This document shows positions 7,165 to 16,200 of a stretch of 64,000 bases of DNA, piece after piece; within the stretch, counting starts at the first letter, position 1; every line of letters starts with the position of its first letter. The translations under genes and the position numbers were made by a program. The notes below the pieces were generated by a model, which had not been told where the DNA came from, made no database searches, and saw only the letters and a program-made list of their open reading frames with translations. This DNA comes from Amycolatopsis mongoliensis (lineage in GTDB: Bacteria > Actinomycetota > Actinomycetes > Mycobacteriales > Pseudonocardiaceae): the NCBI RefSeq assembly GCF_030285665.1, contig NZ_CP127295.1, positions 7,626,001 to 7,690,000 of the forward strand, given 5' to 3'.

Positions 7165-8727
7165 ATGCAGTTGTCCGGAGTCGGAGTCAGCCCCGGCCGG
7201 GTCGCCGGTCCACGCGTCGTCGTGGCCGCTGACCTGCGGGAACCCGCTTCTTCCCCAGCTCCGGACGATCTGCTCGCGGAAGCGGGCAAGATCGGGCCGG
7301 CGACGGAAGCAGTCGCCTCGTCGCTGTCCGATCGTGCCCGTTCCGTGTCCAGTGATGCCCGATCGGTCCTGGAGACGACGGCGGCGATGGCCGCGGACCC
7401 GGCGCTGGCCGCCTCCGCGGAACGGCTCGTGCGGGAGCGCTCGCTGCCTGCGCCGCGCGCGGTGTGGGAGGCGGCGGGCGAGTTCATGACGGCGTTGCGG
7501 GCCGCCGGCGGTTACCTGGCCGAACGCGCCGCGGACGTCGCCGACGTCCGCGACCGGATCGTCGCCGTCCTGTCGGGGCAGGCCCCGCCCGGCCTCCCGG
7601 AGCTGACGTCGCCGAGCGTGTTGGTGGCTCGCGACCTCGCCCCGGCCGACACCGCCGGGCTCGACCCGGACCTCGTCCTCGCGCTGGTGACGGAAGAGGG
7701 CGGACCGACGAGCCACACCGCGATCCTGGCCCGGGCGCTGGGGATTCCCGCCGTCGTCGCGTGCGCCGGCGTCCTGGAGCTTTCCGGTCCGGGCCTCGCG
7801 GTCGACGGTGCCGCGGGCACGGTCTCATCGTCCGACGGCCGCGTGCTGGCCCCGCCGCGGACGCCTCGCCCGGCGTGGGACGGCGTAGGCCGGCTCGCCG
7901 ACGGGCACCGCGTGAAGCTGCTCGCCAACGTCGGTTCGTCTGCCGACGCCCGCGCTGCCGCCGCGGCCGGCGCGGAAGGGATCGGACTGTTCCGCACGGA
8001 GTTCTGTTACCTGTCGGCGGCTTCCGAGCCGGCGGAGGCGGAGCAGAGGGCCGCGTACGCCGCGGTGCTGGAGCCGTTCGCCGGGAAGCCGGTCGTCGTC
8101 CGGACGTTGGACGCCGGTTCGGACAAGCCGCTCGCGTTCCTGCCGATGGGGGAGGAACCGAACCCCGCGCTCGGCGTCCGCGGCCTGCGGGTCGCGTTCG
8201 ACCGGCCGGACCTGCTGGACCGCCAGCTGAGCGCGATCGCCGCGGCGGCGGCCGACACGGGCGCCGAGCTGTCGGTGATGGCCCCGATGGTCGCGACGGC
8301 GGCGGAGGCGGCCTGGTTCGCTTCGCGTGCGCGCGCGGCGGGAATCGCCCGGGTGGGCGTGATGATCGAGATCCCGGCGGCGGCTCTGTGCGCCGCGGAG
8401 ATCCTCGCCGAGGTCGACTTCGTCTCCCTGGGCACGAACGACCTGGCCCAGTACGTCTTCGCGGCGGACCGCCAGCTCGGCGCGGTGGCCTCGTTGAACG
8501 ACCCGCACCAGCCGGCGTTGCTGAAACTGGTGGGCCTGGTCGCGGAAGCCGGCGCGGCGACGGGAAAGCCGGTCGGGGTGTGCGGGGAGGCGGCGGCGGA
8601 TCCCTCGCTGGCGCCGGTGCTGACCGGCCTGGGAGTGACGTCGTTGTCGATGAACGCGGTGGCGTTGGCGGGCGTGGGCACGGCCCTGCGCGCGGTCGAC
8701 CTCGCGACGTGCCGGGCGCTAGCTTGA
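7165..8727 (+). CDS. ptsI: PTS Enzyme I (phosphoenolpyruvate-protein phosphotransferase)
   Basis: Cytosolic Enzyme I of 520 residues, somewhat shorter than the ~570 usual for the family. It autophosphorylates from phosphoenolpyruvate and passes phosphate to HPr. The phospho-His (about residue 184) lies in GGPTSHTAILARA; the PEP-binding barrel has GIGLFRTEF, GVRGLR, IEIPAAAL and the signature LGTNDLAQYVFAADR, with the Cys of VCGEAA near the end. Start ATG at 7165 has GGAGG seven bases upstream. It is transcribed away from the fru operon across the triple operator, so general and fructose-specific PTS parts are co-regulated. Confidence 0.94.
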   Translation: MQLSGVGVSPGRVAGPRVVVAADLREPASSPAPDDLLAEAGKIGPATEAVASSLSDRARSVSSDARSVLETTAAMAADPALAASAERLVRERSLPAPRAVWEAAGEFMTALRAAGGYLAERAADVADVRDRIVAVLSGQAPPGLPELTSPSVLVARDLAPADTAGLDPDLVLALVTEEGGPTSHTAILARALGIPAVVACAGVLELSGPGLAVDGAAGTVSSSDGRVLAPPRTPRPAWDGVGRLADGHRVKLLANVGSSADARAAAAAGAEGIGLFRTEFCYLSAASEPAEAEQRAAYAAVLEPFAGKPVVVRTLDAGSDKPLAFLPMGEEPNPALGVRGLRVAFDRPDLLDRQLSAIAAAAADTGAELSVMAPMVATAAEAAWFASRARAAGIARVGVMIEIPAAALCAAEILAEVDFVSLGTNDLAQYVFAADRQLGAVASLNDPHQPALLKLVGLVAEAGAATGKPVGVCGEAAADPSLAPVLTGLGVTSLSMNAVALAGVGTALRAVDLATCRALA

Positions 8728-8732
8728 CGGGC

Positions 8733-9143
8733 ATGGAGAGCGACAACAGCCGGAGTGTCTTCGACGTCCACGCGGAAGCGGCGGCGCTGCCCGCGACCGC
8801 CACGACGATGCTGGTGGACAAGTACTTCGTCGACAAGCCGTCGGCCAGCGCCCGGATCTTCCGGATCTACCGCGAGGTTCCGTTGCACTACCACGAGGAG
8901 TGCGACGAGCACCTCTACGTGCTCAGCGGCGGCGGCACGTTCCACCTGGACGGCGAGCAGTTCGAGGCGCGGCCGGGGATGTTCCTCTGCTTCGAGCGGC
9001 GGAAGGTCCACGGCTTCCCCCGGATCACGGAGGAACCCCTGGTGGTGCTGGCCATCGACGTCCCGCGGCGGCGCCCGGACGACATCGTGTTCGTCGATCC
9101 TTCCGAAGGGGACGCCCGGACGTTCATGGCCCGCAACGCCTGA
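8733..9143 (+). CDS. cupin-domain protein
   Basis: Single-domain cupin of 136 residues. Motif 1 is seen as HYHEECDEHLYVLSGGG (residues about 50-66), giving a His/His/Glu/His metal-site pattern, and motif 2 as RPGMFLCFERRKVHG with the final His. Small cupins of this kind bind metal and act as sugar isomerases, dioxygenases or ligand sensors; nothing here decides which. It starts five bases after ptsI and so may be co-transcribed. No strong ribosome site is visible before the ATG at 8733. Confidence 0.8.
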   Translation: MESDNSRSVFDVHAEAAALPATATTMLVDKYFVDKPSASARIFRIYREVPLHYHEECDEHLYVLSGGGTFHLDGEQFEARPGMFLCFERRKVHGFPRITEEPLVVLAIDVPRRRPDDIVFVDPSEGDARTFMARNA

Positions 9144-9146
9144 ACA

Positions 9147-10109
9147 TCAGGTGACGGTCGGATCCCCGAGGGCGAGCTCCGGCGGCCGTCCCCGCCGCCG
9201 GGTGATGACGACGGCCGCGGAGCCGAACGGAGACGCCGCGACGCCCGGACGCGACATCTCGAGCCGCAGTTTCAGCGCACCGGTGACGTCGAGGTCGATC
9301 GCGGCCGGCTTCCCGAACGCCACTTCGTGCTCGGACCGGGGCCTGCCGTCGAGGAGCACGCGGAACCGGCCGACCTGGAAGGGATCGGCAGCGTCGTCGA
9401 GCACCCCGGCGACGGTCGAGAACCGCTGGTAGCGGCCGCCGAGGTCGACCTCGACGTACCCCGGCGCGGCGCTCGAACGCAGCACGATGCTGTCCTCGTA
9501 CCGCACGCCGTCGATCCAGGCCGCCGTTCGCTGCACCCCGGAGCTGCTGCCGGTCCACCGCAGCTCGTTCGCGAGGACCGGCTGCGGCTCCTGGGACCCG
9601 CCGAGCCACCGGCCGCGTGGCGGCATGGGGTGCTTCCCCCGCCCGGTCATCGCGGCGAGCAGGTCGGCGACGCCGTCGTCGGTGAACTCCGTGATCTCGT
9701 ACCGCGTCATCGAGTAGGGGTTGAGGAACTCGGGAATGTCGTCGATCGACCCGCCGGGCAGGACGACCGGCAGGACCCGCCGGGTGCCGTCCTGGAGGTC
9801 CTTGGTCAGCTTGTTGCGGATGATGGCGGTCTCGAACTGGGCACCGCGTCCTTCGTCCGGTGGTGCGTCGCCGTCGGCTCGAGCCCGGTACAGGGGAGAG
9901 GCCACGACGAGGATGAAGTCGGCCGCCTTGAGGTGCCGGGTGGCCCACAGTGACCAGTCGATGCGGTGGTTGTCGTGCCACTGGTCGAGCACGACTTCGA
10001 GGCCGATCCGGCTGTGCAGGAAGGTTGCGAACTTCCGGACGTGGTCCTTGTGCTCCTGGGTGTCGTGCGAATAGCTGACGAACACCCACGGTGCCTCGTG
10101 CTCGGGCAT
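9147..10109 (-). CDS. SEFIR-domain protein with C-terminal NPCBM-like domain
   Basis: Protein of 320 residues with two recognisable parts. Residues about 8-150 form a SEFIR/TIR-type domain (WVFVSYSHD at 8-16, then a Rossmann-like alternation with ILVVASPLY and VLPVVLP); such domains act in signalling and, in some bacteria, NAD+ cleavage. Residues about 185-310 resemble an NPCBM/NEW2 beta-sandwich (VEVDLGGRYQRFSTVAGV, FRVLLDGR, LDVTGALKLRLEM), a carbohydrate-binding fold. I see no signal peptide or membrane segment, so this domain would act inside the cell. Start ATG at 10109 has GAGGGG upstream. It converges on the cupin gene (3-base gap) and diverges from the TIR operon. Confidence 0.75.
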   Translation of the reverse strand: MPEHEAPWVFVSYSHDTQEHKDHVRKFATFLHSRIGLEVVLDQWHDNHRIDWSLWATRHLKAADFILVVASPLYRARADGDAPPDEGRGAQFETAIIRNKLTKDLQDGTRRVLPVVLPGGSIDDIPEFLNPYSMTRYEITEFTDDGVADLLAAMTGRGKHPMPPRGRWLGGSQEPQPVLANELRWTGSSSGVQRTAAWIDGVRYEDSIVLRSSAAPGYVEVDLGGRYQRFSTVAGVLDDAADPFQVGRFRVLLDGRPRSEHEVAFGKPAAIDLDVTGALKLRLEMSRPGVAASPFGSAAVVITRRRGRPPELALGDPTVT

Positions 10110-10320
10110 CGGCTTCCCCTCGGGATCGGTCGGTGATTCACCGATCCGGGAGATCGGTACTCCGGAAACACTTCGCGGCTTCGCTCTCGGCTTCCGACTG
10201 TCATGTATCGGCGTTAGGGAAATTTGTCAAGATGCGTTTTCCGGCGGCAGGTCGGACGTGGCCAGTTATTGTCCTGGATCTGTCAGGTTTGCCGCCTTCT
10301 TCGCCGGTGGCAAGCGGATC

Positions 10321-10362
10321 TAGTATGACATCCGCCTGGTGGGGAGCGATGAAGGAGCGTCA
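10321..10362 (+). promoter_or_regulatory. putative promoter and ribosome site of the TIR operon
   Basis: A -10-like TAGTAT lies at 10321-10326 and a Shine-Dalgarno AAGGAG at 10352-10357. The latter favours GTG 10369 over the upstream in-frame GTG at 10339, which has no ribosome site. The rest of the divergent gap 10110-10320 is less GC-rich than its neighbours but shows no clear -35 box or operator that I can support. Confidence 0.35.
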
Positions 10363-10368
10363 GCACGC

Positions 10369-10950
10369 GTGTACCAGTACGACGTCTTCATCAGCTACCA
10401 ACGTTCGGGCAAGGATGTCCCTTCGTGGGTGCGAAATCATTTTCACCCGCGGTTGACCGAGGTGCTCGACAACAACTTCTACCGAGACGTCCGGGTTTTC
10501 TATGACGACCGGATCCCGACGGGTGCGAACTGGCCCGAGCAGCTGCGGTCGGCGCTTCAGCGCAGTCGCGTGCTGGTGCCGGTGTGCTCTCCGAAGTACT
10601 TCAAGGACGAGTGGTGCTTGGCCGAGTGGCACTCGATGGCGGAGCGGGAAGTGCTCGGCCAAGACTCGCAGGAGAGCCCGCCGCAGCTCATCTACCCGGT
10701 GATCTTCTGCGATTCGTGGAACTTCCCCGACTACGCCAACGCGCGGCGGATGCGTGACCTCCACAAGTGGAACCAGCCCTTCGAACACTTCCAGACCGCA
10801 CCGGCGTACCTCGACTTCAACGAACAGATCGGGCAGATCGCCAAGGAGCTGGAGGAGCTCATCGAACGGGCGCCGGACTGGCGTGACGACTGGCCGGTGC
10901 TCACCCCGGCCCCGGAACCGCCGAAGCGGGCACGGATGCCGAGGTTTTGA
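10369..10950 (+). CDS. TIR-domain protein, probable NADase-type effector or sensor
   Basis: Protein of 193 residues that is almost entirely one TIR domain: YDVFISYQRSG at 4-14 (strand A and BB-loop start), YDDRIPTGANW at 45-55, and SPKYFKDEWCLAEW at 74-87. The Glu86 in the WCxxE motif sits where enzymatic TIR domains carry the catalytic Glu that cleaves NAD+. A short Pro/Arg-rich tail (about residues 165-193) follows. The gene heads a four-gene operon, three bases before the KGGVGR ATPase. FxsC-like and other actinobacterial TIR proteins share this form; the NADase role is inferred. Confidence 0.82.
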   Translation: MYQYDVFISYQRSGKDVPSWVRNHFHPRLTEVLDNNFYRDVRVFYDDRIPTGANWPEQLRSALQRSRVLVPVCSPKYFKDEWCLAEWHSMAEREVLGQDSQESPPQLIYPVIFCDSWNFPDYANARRMRDLHKWNQPFEHFQTAPAYLDFNEQIGQIAKELEELIERAPDWRDDWPVLTPAPEPPKRARMPRF

Positions 10951-10953
10951 TCC

Positions 10954-12591
10954 ATGCCGGGATCGGTCTTCACGTTCTACTCCTACAAAGGCGGGGTCGG
11001 CCGGAGCTTCACCCTGGCCAACATCGCCGTACTGCTTGCGCGCTGGGGCCACCGGGTGCTCTGCCTGGACTGGGACCTCGAAGCGCCCGGCCTCGGCGAC
11101 TACTTCCGGGAACAGCTACCCCGCGCGCCGCGCGGAGGTGTGGTCGACCTCGTCGACGACTTCCGCGCCGGCCGTTTCGAGCCGAAGAAGTACATCCTTC
11201 CGCTGAAGAACGTGGACGTGCTGGACTTCATCGCTGCGGGCCGTGAGGACCGCGGGTACATCGGCCAGGTGCAGGGAATCGACTGGGACGGTCTCTACGA
11301 CGAGGGCTTCGGCGAGTACCTCGAAAAGTGCCGCGACCAGTGGACCGCCGAATACGACTTCGTCTTCATCGACAGCCGGACCGGGATCTCCGACATCGGG
11401 GGCATCTGCACGGCGCACCTGCCGGACCACCTCGTCATGCTGTTCACGGCGAACAGGCAGAGCATCGGCGGCGCGATGGACGTCGCCCGGCGGGCGGACG
11501 CGGCCAGGAATCTGCTGCCGTTCGACCGCTCGCGGCTGACCGTCCTGCCAGTGCTGTCGCGGTTCGACAGCCGGGAGGAGTACGGCCGGTCGGAGGAGTG
11601 GCGGAAGATCGTCGTCGGCGAGACGTCCGAGTTGTACCGGACGTGGCTCGACCAGTCCGTCGCGCCCGCGACGATGTCCCGCCACCTCACACTGCCGTAC
11701 GTGTCCTACTGGAGTTTCGGCGAGCAGTTGCCGGTGCTGTCGGAGAAGACGCCGAGTGCGGACCAGATCGGGTTCGCGCTGGAGACGGTGGCAGCGGTGA
11801 TCGCGTGCCGGCTCGACCGCACCGACCTGCTGGCCGAGAACCGAGACGCCTACGTGTCCGCAGTGCGGGCGAGCCGGCAGGAGTTCAAGCACGACCTGCG
11901 GGTCAGCATCCCACGTTCGTCGGTCGGCATGGCGAACGAGCTGGTCGCCGAGCTGGAGAAGCTCGAAGTCCGCGTGGGGAAGTCGCTGTCGGGTGATCGT
12001 TCACTGCTTGCGCGGGCCGAGGACGACGCGCGGCACCTGTGCCTGCTCGTCGACGGCAAGGTGAGCCGCTGGCAGGCGGCCGAGGTCGAGCTGTTCCTGC
12101 ACCGCACCCTCGGCCAGGACCGCCGGGTGATCCCGATCTTGACGGCGGGTACCGAGGCGGGGATGCTGCCGGGCTACGTCGGCAACCTCAGGTATCTGCG
12201 CTTGGGCGCTTCCCGCGGCTCGGCCGAGGTGGCCCGCGACCTGGTTGGCCAGCTGAAGGGCTTCACCCCGCTCGTCGAGACGGACGACGACCTCGACCTC
12301 GCCACAGTGCTCGGCCAGGCGCGCGGATCTCGGCTGCGCCCGTCCCGTTGGGACCTGGTGGACGAGCTGGTCACCGCCCTGCAGTCGGCAGTCGGGGCCG
12401 GTGACGGCGGGCGGACGAAGGAGCTCGCGGCGGACCTCGCAGTGGCAACCAAGCCCCGGCCCCCGAACGGCGACGACCAGCACGCGGCACCGCCGAGGGT
12501 CCGCCAGTCGATCGACTGGCTCCTGCGGACCCTCGAGGCCCGCGCAAAGACCACGACGCAGCACCCGAACCACCGGAAGGATCTCGGATGA
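10954..12591 (+). CDS. KGGVGR-motif variant ParA/MinD-like ATPase with TIR-like C-terminus
   Basis: Protein of 545 residues. The N-terminal ~300 residues are a SIMIBI (ParA/MinD) ATPase with deviant Walker A YKGGVGRSF (10-19; Arg replaces the usual Lys/Thr context), switch segment LDWDLEAPG near 37-45 and Walker B DFVFIDSRTGISD near 138-150. Residues about 350-430 (LCLLVDGKVSRWQAAEVELF, VIPILTAG, NLRYLRLG) look like a degenerate TIR/SEFIR-type Rossmann domain without the catalytic Glu context. The product is probably a nucleotide-dependent switch. It follows the TIR gene by 3 bases and overlaps the next gene by ATGA. I know the family only as a class found beside TIR and NTPase genes; its function is undetermined. 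Confidence 0.75.
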   Translation: MPGSVFTFYSYKGGVGRSFTLANIAVLLARWGHRVLCLDWDLEAPGLGDYFREQLPRAPRGGVVDLVDDFRAGRFEPKKYILPLKNVDVLDFIAAGREDRGYIGQVQGIDWDGLYDEGFGEYLEKCRDQWTAEYDFVFIDSRTGISDIGGICTAHLPDHLVMLFTANRQSIGGAMDVARRADAARNLLPFDRSRLTVLPVLSRFDSREEYGRSEEWRKIVVGETSELYRTWLDQSVAPATMSRHLTLPYVSYWSFGEQLPVLSEKTPSADQIGFALETVAAVIACRLDRTDLLAENRDAYVSAVRASRQEFKHDLRVSIPRSSVGMANELVAELEKLEVRVGKSLSGDRSLLARAEDDARHLCLLVDGKVSRWQAAEVELFLHRTLGQDRRVIPILTAGTEAGMLPGYVGNLRYLRLGASRGSAEVARDLVGQLKGFTPLVETDDDLDLATVLGQARGSRLRPSRWDLVDELVTALQSAVGAGDGGRTKELAADLAVATKPRPPNGDDQHAAPPRVRQSIDWLLRTLEARAKTTTQHPNHRKDLG

Positions 12592-13217
12592 CCGACCGCT
12601 TGGGACATCACCAGACTGCGGCGATGTTGACGCTGATGGCGCTGGGCCGCCAGGTACTCAATCCGGAACTGAAGGAGCTGGTGGGCTTCACGCTCACGGG
12701 TAAGGATCGCACGCAGCTGCAGGACGGCGGGTACATCACGAGTGTGCAGGTCAGTAAGCCCGGCCGCCCCTACGCCCACGAGCTCACCGAAGACGGATGG
12801 GCCTGGTGCCTGGAGGAGCTCGCAGTCGGTAGCCCGCCGGAGACGCGCGCGCAGAGTCACCTGTGTTCCGCGCTCTACGTGTTCGCCAGCCGACTCGGCG
12901 AGCACCTCGGGCGCCGGAACCTGCAATGGGCCGACATCATCCCGGGCCCGGCCAAATCACTCGAGAACCGCATCCGGACCGCCTACCTCGAGCTTGTCAG
13001 TGAACCGCGCGGCTGGGTCGCTCTGGTGGACCTCCGGCCGAAGCTCGGCGGGGCACCCGCGGAGGAGGTCGACGTCGTACTCAAAGAGCTGAGTCGCACA
13101 GGCAAGGCGCACCTCGTGCCGGAGGAGAATCGCAAGGCCCTCACCACCGCCGATCACCAAGCGGCGATCCGCATCGGCGGTGAGGACAACCACCTCATCT
13201 CGATCGAGGCATCGTGA
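12588..13217 (+). CDS. unknown protein with probable winged-helix domains
   Basis: I do not recognise this 209-residue protein by family. Residues about 12-75 (QTAAMLTLMALGRQ, then a polar beta-hairpin with LTEDGWAWC) read like a winged helix, with TEDG typical of the wing/recognition part; residues about 115-205 contain a second helical segment and ARLA-type hairpin (LRPKLGGAPAEEVDVVLKEL, HLISIEA) that could be another winged helix. It overlaps its upstream neighbour by ATGA and its downstream AAA-HerA neighbour by 4 bases. That tight coupling suggests an adaptor or DNA-binding partner of the large ATPase (inference). Confidence 0.6.
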   Translation: MTDRLGHHQTAAMLTLMALGRQVLNPELKELVGFTLTGKDRTQLQDGGYITSVQVSKPGRPYAHELTEDGWAWCLEELAVGSPPETRAQSHLCSALYVFASRLGEHLGRRNLQWADIIPGPAKSLENRIRTAYLELVSEPRGWVALVDLRPKLGGAPAEEVDVVLKELSRTGKAHLVPEENRKALTTADHQAAIRIGGEDNHLISIEAS

Positions 13218-16200
13218 TGGACGAGCTGACGGCGCTGGCAACACTGCGGTTCGACTGGGCGGACACACCCGACCATGTCTGGCGGGATTCGCCCTACCAC
13301 GTTGACGGGCTGCACGCCGATGCACTCGACGCACTCGACACCGGCATTCGCGACGCCATCGCCAGCGACGGACCCAGCCCCATCGGACTCGTTCTGCGTG
13401 GGCTGAAAGGCGTCGGCAAGACCCACCTCCTGGGCCTCGTCCGCAGGCACGTGCACCGCGCGCGGGGATACTTCTTCCTCGATGACGTGACCGCCGCCGA
13501 AGCGTTCTGGGACAACACGGCCGAGGCACTGCGTCGTGGCCTGTCCCGGCTGGACGAATCGGGCGAGTCGCAGCTGAAGAGCTTTCTTCTACGAGTGTGC
13601 TTGCGAGCTCAAGTCGGCGCCGATGTCACGACGACCATCCGGCGTGGGCGCGGGCTGAAGGTGGACGACCTCGAAGCCTTCGTCGACGGAGTACGTCGCC
13701 TGGACGAGATGGTTGCCGATCGGTGTGAGGACACCGCGCGAGCGCTTGTGCTCATCGCCAGCCGGGACCGCGGTTCAAAATACATCGGTGAGGATTACCT
13801 GGACGGAAACGACGAGCTCACCGCCGAAGCTCGGGAGTGGAATATCTATTCACGGCCCAAACCCTCGCGTGTGCTCGTCGAGGAGATCACTCAGCTCCTC
13901 TCCCTCACCGGTCCGGTCGTGATTGCCGTGGATCAGCTCGACACGCTGGTCGCGCGATCGATGAGGCGCACTCAGGAGATCGGCGACAGCGTCGAGGAGG
14001 ACCTGCTCGTGGCGCAGATCGCCGACGGGCTCATGGGGCTGCGGGAGGTCACCCACAAGACCCTGACCGTCTTGGCATGTCTGCCCAGTACTTGGGAACA
14101 GATCAAGACGAAGGCGGCGGGCACCGTTCCTGACCGGTTCCGGGAGTCGGTGACGCTCGGCCGGATCACCGACGCCGGCGTCGGTCGGGCCTTGGTGGAG
14201 AAACGGCTCGGGGTGGCCTACCAGGCCATGGACTTCATGCCACCCCATCCGACCTGGCCCGTCGCTCCGTCGGCGTTCGAAGGAACGTGGGAACAGTGGA
14301 CCCCGCGGGAACTTCTGAAGCGCATCGGCGCCCACATCGACGTGTGTCTGCGCAGCAAGCAGATCCGGGAACTCAGCTCTTTCGACGAGCGGGTCCCGGT
14401 GGCAGTGGCCCCGGTGCGGACGGCCCTGGAGAACGACCGCTTCGGCGAGCTCGACACCGAATTCGAGAGGGTGAAGGCGGAAGTCGATCCGGGAAAGCTG
14501 CTCACCGAAAAGACCGAGGACAAGGTGATGCCAGGTCTTCTGTCGGCCGCGCTGCGTTGCTGGATCGCCGAAGTCGGCGACGACGACCTGGAATGGTCGT
14601 GCGAACACCAGAACGGGCGCAGCGAGGTGCACGCCTGGCTCACCCGGACAATCGACGAGACGGCCGACCTCCAAGAGCACTGGGCGTTCCGGGCGATAGC
14701 CGCTCGGCAACCCCTCGCCGCGCTGAGCCGGTTCCGGAAAGCTCGGTCCGCCGCGGGACAGCGGCTGGGGGTGGACAACCGCCATCTCGTGATCATCCGC
14801 GAACCGAAGTGGTCGCGGGGCGAAAAGACCCAGCTGGAACTCGACGAGTTCCGGAAGGCGGGCGGCCGGAGCATGCCGCTCTCCGACAAGGACGTGCGCA
14901 CCTTCTGGGCCCTCGATCGAATGCTCGGCAACGGTGGCCGTGAGCTGCACGAGTGGCTGATCGACCGCCGTCCCGCGAGCCGGTCGGATCTGTTGTCCGC
15001 CGTTCTTCCGGAGAAGCCGTCGGGGCAGCCCACCGAAGGGACGCATCCGCCGCCGGTGGACGGGGAGATCACGCTCGGCACCGTCGTCGGCTCGGGGGAG
15101 CCGGTGCGGGTCGAACTCTCCGCCCTCCGCAAACACGCCGCCGTGTTCGCCGGTTCCGGTTCGGGGAAGACCGTGCTGCTCAGGCGGATCGTGGAGGAGT
15201 GCGCTCTCCTGGGGGTCTCCGCGATCGTCCTGGACCCGAACAACGACCTCGCCCGGCTCGGTGACGCCTGGCCCACGCCGCCCGACGGCTGGGGGCCTGA
15301 CGACGCCCAGCTGGCGAAACGGTACCTGGCCGAAACCGACGTCGTCGTCTGGACACCGGGCCGGGCGACCGGGCGGCCGCTCGCGTTCCAGCCGCTGCCG
15401 GACTTCGCCGGCGTCCTCGACGACTCCGACGAGTTCGCGGCGGCGGTCGAGGTGGCGGTGGCGACACTGGCGCCCCAGGCTCGGCTGACCGGGAGCACCG
15501 CGAAGACGAACATCGGGCTCGCCGTGCTGCGGCAGGCCGTAGTGCGGCACGCGCGGACCGGGTCGCGCAGCCTGCCCGAGCTGATCGAGCTGCTGACCGA
15601 GCTGCCCGAGGACGTCAGCAACCTCAACGACGCCCCGCGCATCGCGGCCGGCTTGGCCGAGGTGCTGAAGGCGGCGATGGTCAACGACCCGCTGTTCGCG
15701 GGCGGCGGCGAGCCGGTGGACCCGGGCGCGCTGCTCACCCCGGCTCCCGGCAAGCGGGCCCGGGTGTCGGTGATCAGCTTCGTCGGCCTGCAGGCCGACG
15801 AGCAGCGGCAGAACTTCGTGAACCAGCTGCAGATGGAGCTGTTCGCGTGGATCAAGCGCAACCCGGCGGGCGACCGGCCGCTGGGCGCGTTGTTCGTGAT
15901 GGACGAAGCCCAGACGATGGCGGCGTCGGGCACCCTTACGGCGAGCACGCGCAGCACGATCGTCCTCGCCTCGCAGGCGCGCAAGTACGGCTTGGGCCTG
16001 CTGTTCGCGACCCAGGCGCCCAAGGGGCTGCACAACCAGGTGGTCGGCAACGCGATGACGCAGTTCTTCGGCCGCCTGAACAGCCCGGCCCAGATCGCGG
16101 CGGCCAACGACCTGGCCCGGGCCAAGGGAAGCCCCGTCGCGGACATCTCACGCCTGGAGCGCGCCCAGTTCTACGTGGCGGGGGAGGCGTTCGGGTTCCG

